Source of the DNA: GCA-2716945 sp964342835
GTDB taxonomy: Bacteria > Pseudomonadota > Gammaproteobacteria > GCA-002705445 > GCA-002716945
Direction of reading: 5' to 3'
Length of the DNA stretch: 8,215 bases
Assembly: GCA_964342835.1 (NCBI GenBank)
Contig: CAYFGJ010000046.1
Coordinates: 1-8,215 of the forward strand
Below, piece by piece: positions 5,165 through 8,215 of the stretch (within the stretch, counting starts at the first letter, position 1; every line of letters begins with the position of its first letter). The notes under the pieces were generated by a model. The model was not told the DNA's origin. It was given only the letters and a program-made list of their open reading frames with translations, and did no database searches. The position numbers and the translations under genes were made by a program.

Positions 5165-6904
5165 ATGGCAATTATTTTAAAAGGTGACCCGGTCTCAAAA
5201 GGTATTTCAATTGGAAAATGTTACATAATTGAAAAAGGACAACCTATTATTGAAAAAAAATTTATAAAAAAAGAGAAATTATCAAAAGAAGTTAATAGAT
5301 TTAAAAAAGCAGTACAAATCACATTAAATGAATTTATTATTCTAAAAAAAAATGTAGGTAGATCAATATCTAAAAATGTCTCTCAGCTACTAGAAACTCA
5401 AATTCAGTTATCTCAAGATACAATATTTTTAGATAGTATAATAAAGAATATTAAAACTAGGTTATTTACTGCAGAATGGTCTATATATAATGAATTTCAA
5501 AATTTAGAAAAATCATTTGATAAAATTGATGATATATATATAAAACAAAGAATAGATGATATTAAGCATGTGGTTCATACGATATTAAATAATCTTTCTA
5601 AGAAAGTGTCTCAAATTAAAAACAATTCAAAATATTTTAAAAATAGAATAATTATAGCTAATGATTTAACACCTTCTGATGTTCTTTTGACTCATGAATC
5701 AAAAGGACTTGGACTGATTTCTGAATTTGGTGGACAATCATCACATAGCTCTATTCTTACTAGAAGTTTAGAAATACCAACTGTTGTAAATATTAAAGAT
5801 ATACAAAAGATAATTAATAATGATGATCAAATAATAATTGATGGTAATGAAGGTATCGTTATTATAAATCCAGATGGAGATGCTCTTAAATATTATAAAT
5901 CATTACAAATTGAATCATTAAAAAAGAAAAAGCAATTAACAAAAGTTTTAAATAAAAAAAATGTTACTAAAAATAATAAAAAAATTGAATTAATGGTAAA
6001 TTTAGAATTGCCTCAAGAATTAAAAATTATTAATAAAATTAGTACAGATGGAGTTGGTTTATTCAGAACCGAATATCTTTATACAGAAAGAGAAGATTTA
6101 CCATCTGAGCAAGAACAATTTTTAGCATATAAAAAAATAGTACAAAAAATTAAAAACAAACCTGTAATTTTTAGAACTCTTGATATTGGTTCGGATAAAG
6201 AAGTACCAGAGAATATTAAGAAAGGATCGATTGCACGAAATCCAGCTTTGGGTTTAAGAGGGATAAGACATAGTTTGAATGATGAAATAATTTTCATTAA
6301 TCAAGTGAAAGCTATAATGAGAGCTGGTTATTTTGGCAAGATAAAAATACTATTACCTATGATTACTAATGTATCAGAAGTATATACGGCATTTAATTTA
6401 ATTGAAAAAGCAAAACAAATTTTAAGAAAAGAGAAAAAGAAATTTATAAAAAACTTTGAAACAGGAATTATGATTGAGGTTCCTTCATCAGCAGTACTTG
6501 CTAATAGGTTTGCAAAATACGTTGATTTTTTCTCTATAGGAACAAATGATCTTGTTCAATATACATTAGCTATTGATAGAATTGATGAGGAAGTAAATTA
6601 CTTATATGATCCGTTAAACTCAGCGGTCTTAAGTTTGATTAAAATGACAATTGATGCAGGAAAGAAAAATAATATTCCAGTAGCTTTATGTGGTGAGATG
6701 GCAGGTGACGTCAAATGTATCAAATTACTATTAGGTATGGGGTTACGCTCTTTTAGTATGCATCCAAGCGCACTACCAGAAATTAAAAATATTATTCTTG
6801 AAACAAATACTGCAAAGATAGAAAAAATTACCAACAAAATTATGAACTGTGATGATTTAGTTCAAAAAAATAAATTACTTGATTATTTAAATAATAATTT
6901 CTAA
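5165..6904 (+). CDS. ptsI: Phosphoenolpyruvate-protein phosphotransferase (Enzyme I)
   Basis: EI takes phosphate from PEP and passes it to HPr, starting the PTS relay in the cytoplasm. Read from 5165 it has 579 residues, a normal length. The opening GDPVSKGISIG fits the family N-terminus. The phospho-histidine is H194 in EFGGQSSHSSILTRSLEIP. The PEP-binding C-terminal barrel has GVGLFRTEYLY (296-306), RTLDIGSDKE (337-346), NPALGLRGIR (359-368), EVPSSAV (438-444), GTNDLVQY (459-466) and catalytic C509 in ALCGEMAGD. The SMHPSALPEIK ending is of the betaproteobacterial kind. I prefer the ATG at 5165, 1 bp after the ptsH stop, because it matches the usual start; an in-frame ATG at 5153 would add four residues and overlap ptsH. 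The stop overlaps the convergent argF stop. Confidence 0.97.
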   Translation: MAIILKGDPVSKGISIGKCYIIEKGQPIIEKKFIKKEKLSKEVNRFKKAVQITLNEFIILKKNVGRSISKNVSQLLETQIQLSQDTIFLDSIIKNIKTRLFTAEWSIYNEFQNLEKSFDKIDDIYIKQRIDDIKHVVHTILNNLSKKVSQIKNNSKYFKNRIIIANDLTPSDVLLTHESKGLGLISEFGGQSSHSSILTRSLEIPTVVNIKDIQKIINNDDQIIIDGNEGIVIINPDGDALKYYKSLQIESLKKKKQLTKVLNKKNVTKNNKKIELMVNLELPQELKIINKISTDGVGLFRTEYLYTEREDLPSEQEQFLAYKKIVQKIKNKPVIFRTLDIGSDKEVPENIKKGSIARNPALGLRGIRHSLNDEIIFINQVKAIMRAGYFGKIKILLPMITNVSEVYTAFNLIEKAKQILRKEKKKFIKNFETGIMIEVPSSAVLANRFAKYVDFFSIGTNDLVQYTLAIDRIDEEVNYLYDPLNSAVLSLIKMTIDAGKKNNIPVALCGEMAGDVKCIKLLLGMGLRSFSMHPSALPEIKNIILETNTAKIEKITNKIMNCDDLVQKNKLLDYLNNNF

Positions 6905-7818
6905 CTATTAACTTCATTTAATAAAAAATGAAGCAGCGCTATACTGGTATACAGTCGATTATGCGCTTGTTGCCAAACTACACTTTGAGGCCCATCAATG
7001 ACATCGGCATCTACTTCTTCTCCGCGATGAGCAGGTAAACAATGCATAAAAATTGCATCTTTTTTAGCTTTACTCATTAAATTTGAATTAACTTGATATC
7101 CTTTGAAAATACTTTTTCTTTTATCTAATTCTGATTCCATACCCATACTTGCCCATACATCAGTTGTAACTAAATCACAATCTTCAACGGCATTACCAGG
7201 TAAATCACATAATTCAACATGATCACTGGCTAATCTTAATGTTTCTTTATCTGGTTCATAGCCTGTAGGTATTGAAATTTTCAAATTAAAATCTAATATT
7301 TTAGCTGCATTAATATATGAGTTACACATATTACAACCATCCCCTATCCACGCTACTTTCTTATTCTCAATTGAACCCTTTATTTCGTAGAATGTTTGTA
7401 TATCTGCTAATAATTGACATGGATGAAACATATTAGATAAACCATTAATAACAGGTATATTTGAACTTGAAGAAAACTCAATTATTTCATTATGATCGTG
7501 TGTTCTAATCATCACAGCATCAACCATCCCAGATAATACTTTTGCAGTATCAGATAAATTTTCACCTCTACTAATTTGAGATGATTCTTCTGATAAGAAT
7601 ATAGCATGACCACCCATTTTTGTCATTGCTGTTTCAAATGCTATACGCGTTCTAGTAGAATTTTTTTTAAATATCATAGCTAAAGTTTTATTTTCAAATA
7701 AATTCAAATCTTTATTGGAATTTAATTTCTTTTTAAGATCTATCGCATGATTAATAATTTTTAAAAATTCATTTTTATTGATATCTAATAATGATTTAAA
7801 ATGTCTAACTTGATTCAT
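6901..7818 (-). CDS. argF: Ornithine carbamoyltransferase
   Basis: ArgF joins carbamoyl phosphate and ornithine to give citrulline in arginine synthesis; the enzyme is cytoplasmic and normally a trimer. The 305-residue length is typical of the compact bacterial form. Visible active-site motifs are STRTR (54-58, carbamoyl phosphate binding), FHPCQ (131-135), DVWASMG (220-226, the ornithine-binding SMG loop), and MHCLPAHRG (258-266) with the catalytic-loop cysteine C260. The ATG on the minus strand at 7818-7816 overlaps the argD stop by 4 bp, so argD and argF are co-transcribed and probably translationally coupled. An argD-argF neighbourhood is common in betaproteobacteria. The gene runs tail to tail into ptsI, with overlapping stop codons at 6901-6904. 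Confidence 0.98.
   Translation of the reverse strand: MNQVRHFKSLLDINKNEFLKIINHAIDLKKKLNSNKDLNLFENKTLAMIFKKNSTRTRIAFETAMTKMGGHAIFLSEESSQISRGENLSDTAKVLSGMVDAVMIRTHDHNEIIEFSSSSNIPVINGLSNMFHPCQLLADIQTFYEIKGSIENKKVAWIGDGCNMCNSYINAAKILDFNLKISIPTGYEPDKETLRLASDHVELCDLPGNAVEDCDLVTTDVWASMGMESELDKRKSIFKGYQVNSNLMSKAKKDAIFMHCLPAHRGEEVDADVIDGPQSVVWQQAHNRLYTSIALLHFLLNEVNS
6912..6933. terminator. Weak candidate bidirectional hairpin at the ptsI/argF convergence
   Basis: A perfect 8-bp inverted repeat (CTTCATTT at 6912-6919 and AAATGAAG at 6926-6933) encloses a 6-nt loop. It begins 7 nt after the ptsI stop and lies inside the 3' end of argF. It is A/T-rich and no clear U-tract follows on either strand, so termination is uncertain. 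It could be chance in such A+T-rich DNA. Confidence 0.2.
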
Positions 7819-8215
7819 AACTCTTTTAATAATAAATTAATTTTTTCAATGATTTCATCAACATGACTTTTGTTAATAATTAAAGGTGGTAATAATCTAA
7901 TTATTTTGTTTCTTGTTATATTTATAACCAATCCTAGCTCTAAAGCAGCTAGAGATAAATTCGTACATTCTTTATTTAATTCAATACCTATCATAAGGCC
8001 TTTTGACCTAATCTCTTCTACGATTTTATGTTTCCCTAGCTTGTCATCCAACTCCTTTTTAAAGTATTCACCAACTTTAGAAACATTCATACATATATCT
8101 TGATTTTTCATGATTTCAATTACTTTCAAACCAACAGCAGTTGATAGAAAATTACCGCCAAAAGTTGATCCGTGACTTCCTGCGGTTAAGACTTGGGCAG
8201 AAATACCTTTAGCTA
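7815..8215 (-). CDS. argD: Acetylornithine aminotransferase, C-terminal part (partial, 5' end outside window)
   Basis: ArgD is a pyridoxal-phosphate class III aminotransferase that converts N-acetylglutamate semialdehyde to N-acetylornithine, upstream of ArgF in the arginine pathway. About 132 C-terminal residues of a usual ~390-400 are visible, and the minus-strand frame is open through to 8215. The stretch near the window edge reads TAGSHGSTFGGN, the class III motif that follows the PLP lysine. Further on are IRSKGLMIGIEL and IIRLLPPLIINKSHVDE, both typical of the ArgD C-terminal domain. The PLP lysine itself lies outside the window. Other class III enzymes (for example GabT or AstC) share these motifs, but the 4-bp overlap with argF makes ArgD by far the best call. 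Confidence 0.93.
   Translation of the reverse strand, partial: AKGISAQVLTAGSHGSTFGGNFLSTAVGLKVIEIMKNQDICMNVSKVGEYFKKELDDKLGKHKIVEEIRSKGLMIGIELNKECTNLSLAALELGLVINITRNKIIRLLPPLIINKSHVDEIIEKINLLLKEL

Noticed and set aside
4836..5171. Minus-strand open frame antisense to ptsH
   Set aside because: It covers the whole of ptsH, whose H15 and S46 motifs are clear; the translation has no recognisable family.
6079..6837. Minus-strand open frames (6079-6297 and 6598-6837) inside ptsI
   Set aside because: They are antisense to the PEP-binding barrel motifs of EI and show no features of their own.
7870..8103. Plus-strand open frame of 77 codons opposite argD
   Set aside because: It is antisense to a well-conserved class III aminotransferase C-terminus and lacks a ribosome binding site or a recognisable domain.

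Overview
The window is a strongly A+T-rich, almost fully coding stretch of a Gram-negative bacterial chromosome. It carries the conserved proteobacterial block for Kdo/LPS export, sigma-54 and the nitrogen-type phosphotransferase system (PTS), followed by two arginine biosynthesis genes on the other strand. The gene order kdsD-kdsC-lptC-lptB-rpoN-ptsN-rapZ-EIIA(Man)-ptsH-ptsI, the HPr active-site string GLHARAAAK, and the neighbouring argD-argF pair best fit a betaproteobacterium (Burkholderiales/Methylophilales-like). The low G+C, gene overlaps and missing genes point to a streamlined free-living lineage or a host-restricted one. Kdo and LPS-export genes imply a real outer membrane. I cannot name the species.

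Layout, plus strand: the 3' end of kdsD (1-327, cut by the window edge); the only visible intergenic gap (328-369); kdsC (370-876); an lptC gene whose last ~45 codons look like the C-terminus of LptA (873-1610); lptB (1611-2339); rpoN (2336-3682); ptsN (3684-4148); a RapZ protein reduced to its C-terminal domain (4129-4512); a mannose-family EIIA (4512-4922); ptsH (4897-5163); and ptsI (5165-6904). Minus strand: argF (6901-7818) and the 3' part of argD (7815-8215, cut by the window edge). argF and ptsI converge, and their stop codons overlap.

How the genes work together: KdsD and KdsC make Kdo for the LPS core, and LptC/LptB belong to the machine that carries LPS to the outer membrane. RpoN is sigma-54. 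EI, HPr, EIIA-Ntr (PtsN) and a mannose-type EIIA form a PEP-driven phosphorelay with no sugar permease components nearby, so it is probably regulatory. RapZ links amino-sugar sensing to envelope precursor supply in enterobacteria. ArgD and ArgF belong to arginine synthesis.

The striking feature is what is missing from an otherwise canonical order: a separate lptA, hpf between rpoN and ptsN, hprK between ptsN and rapZ, and the kinase-like N-terminal half of rapZ. Two of these losses appear to have left in-frame remodelled proteins, an LptC-LptA hybrid and a stand-alone RapZ C-terminal domain. These are the most interesting observations here. No tRNA, rRNA, CRISPR array, insertion sequence or phage gene is visible.
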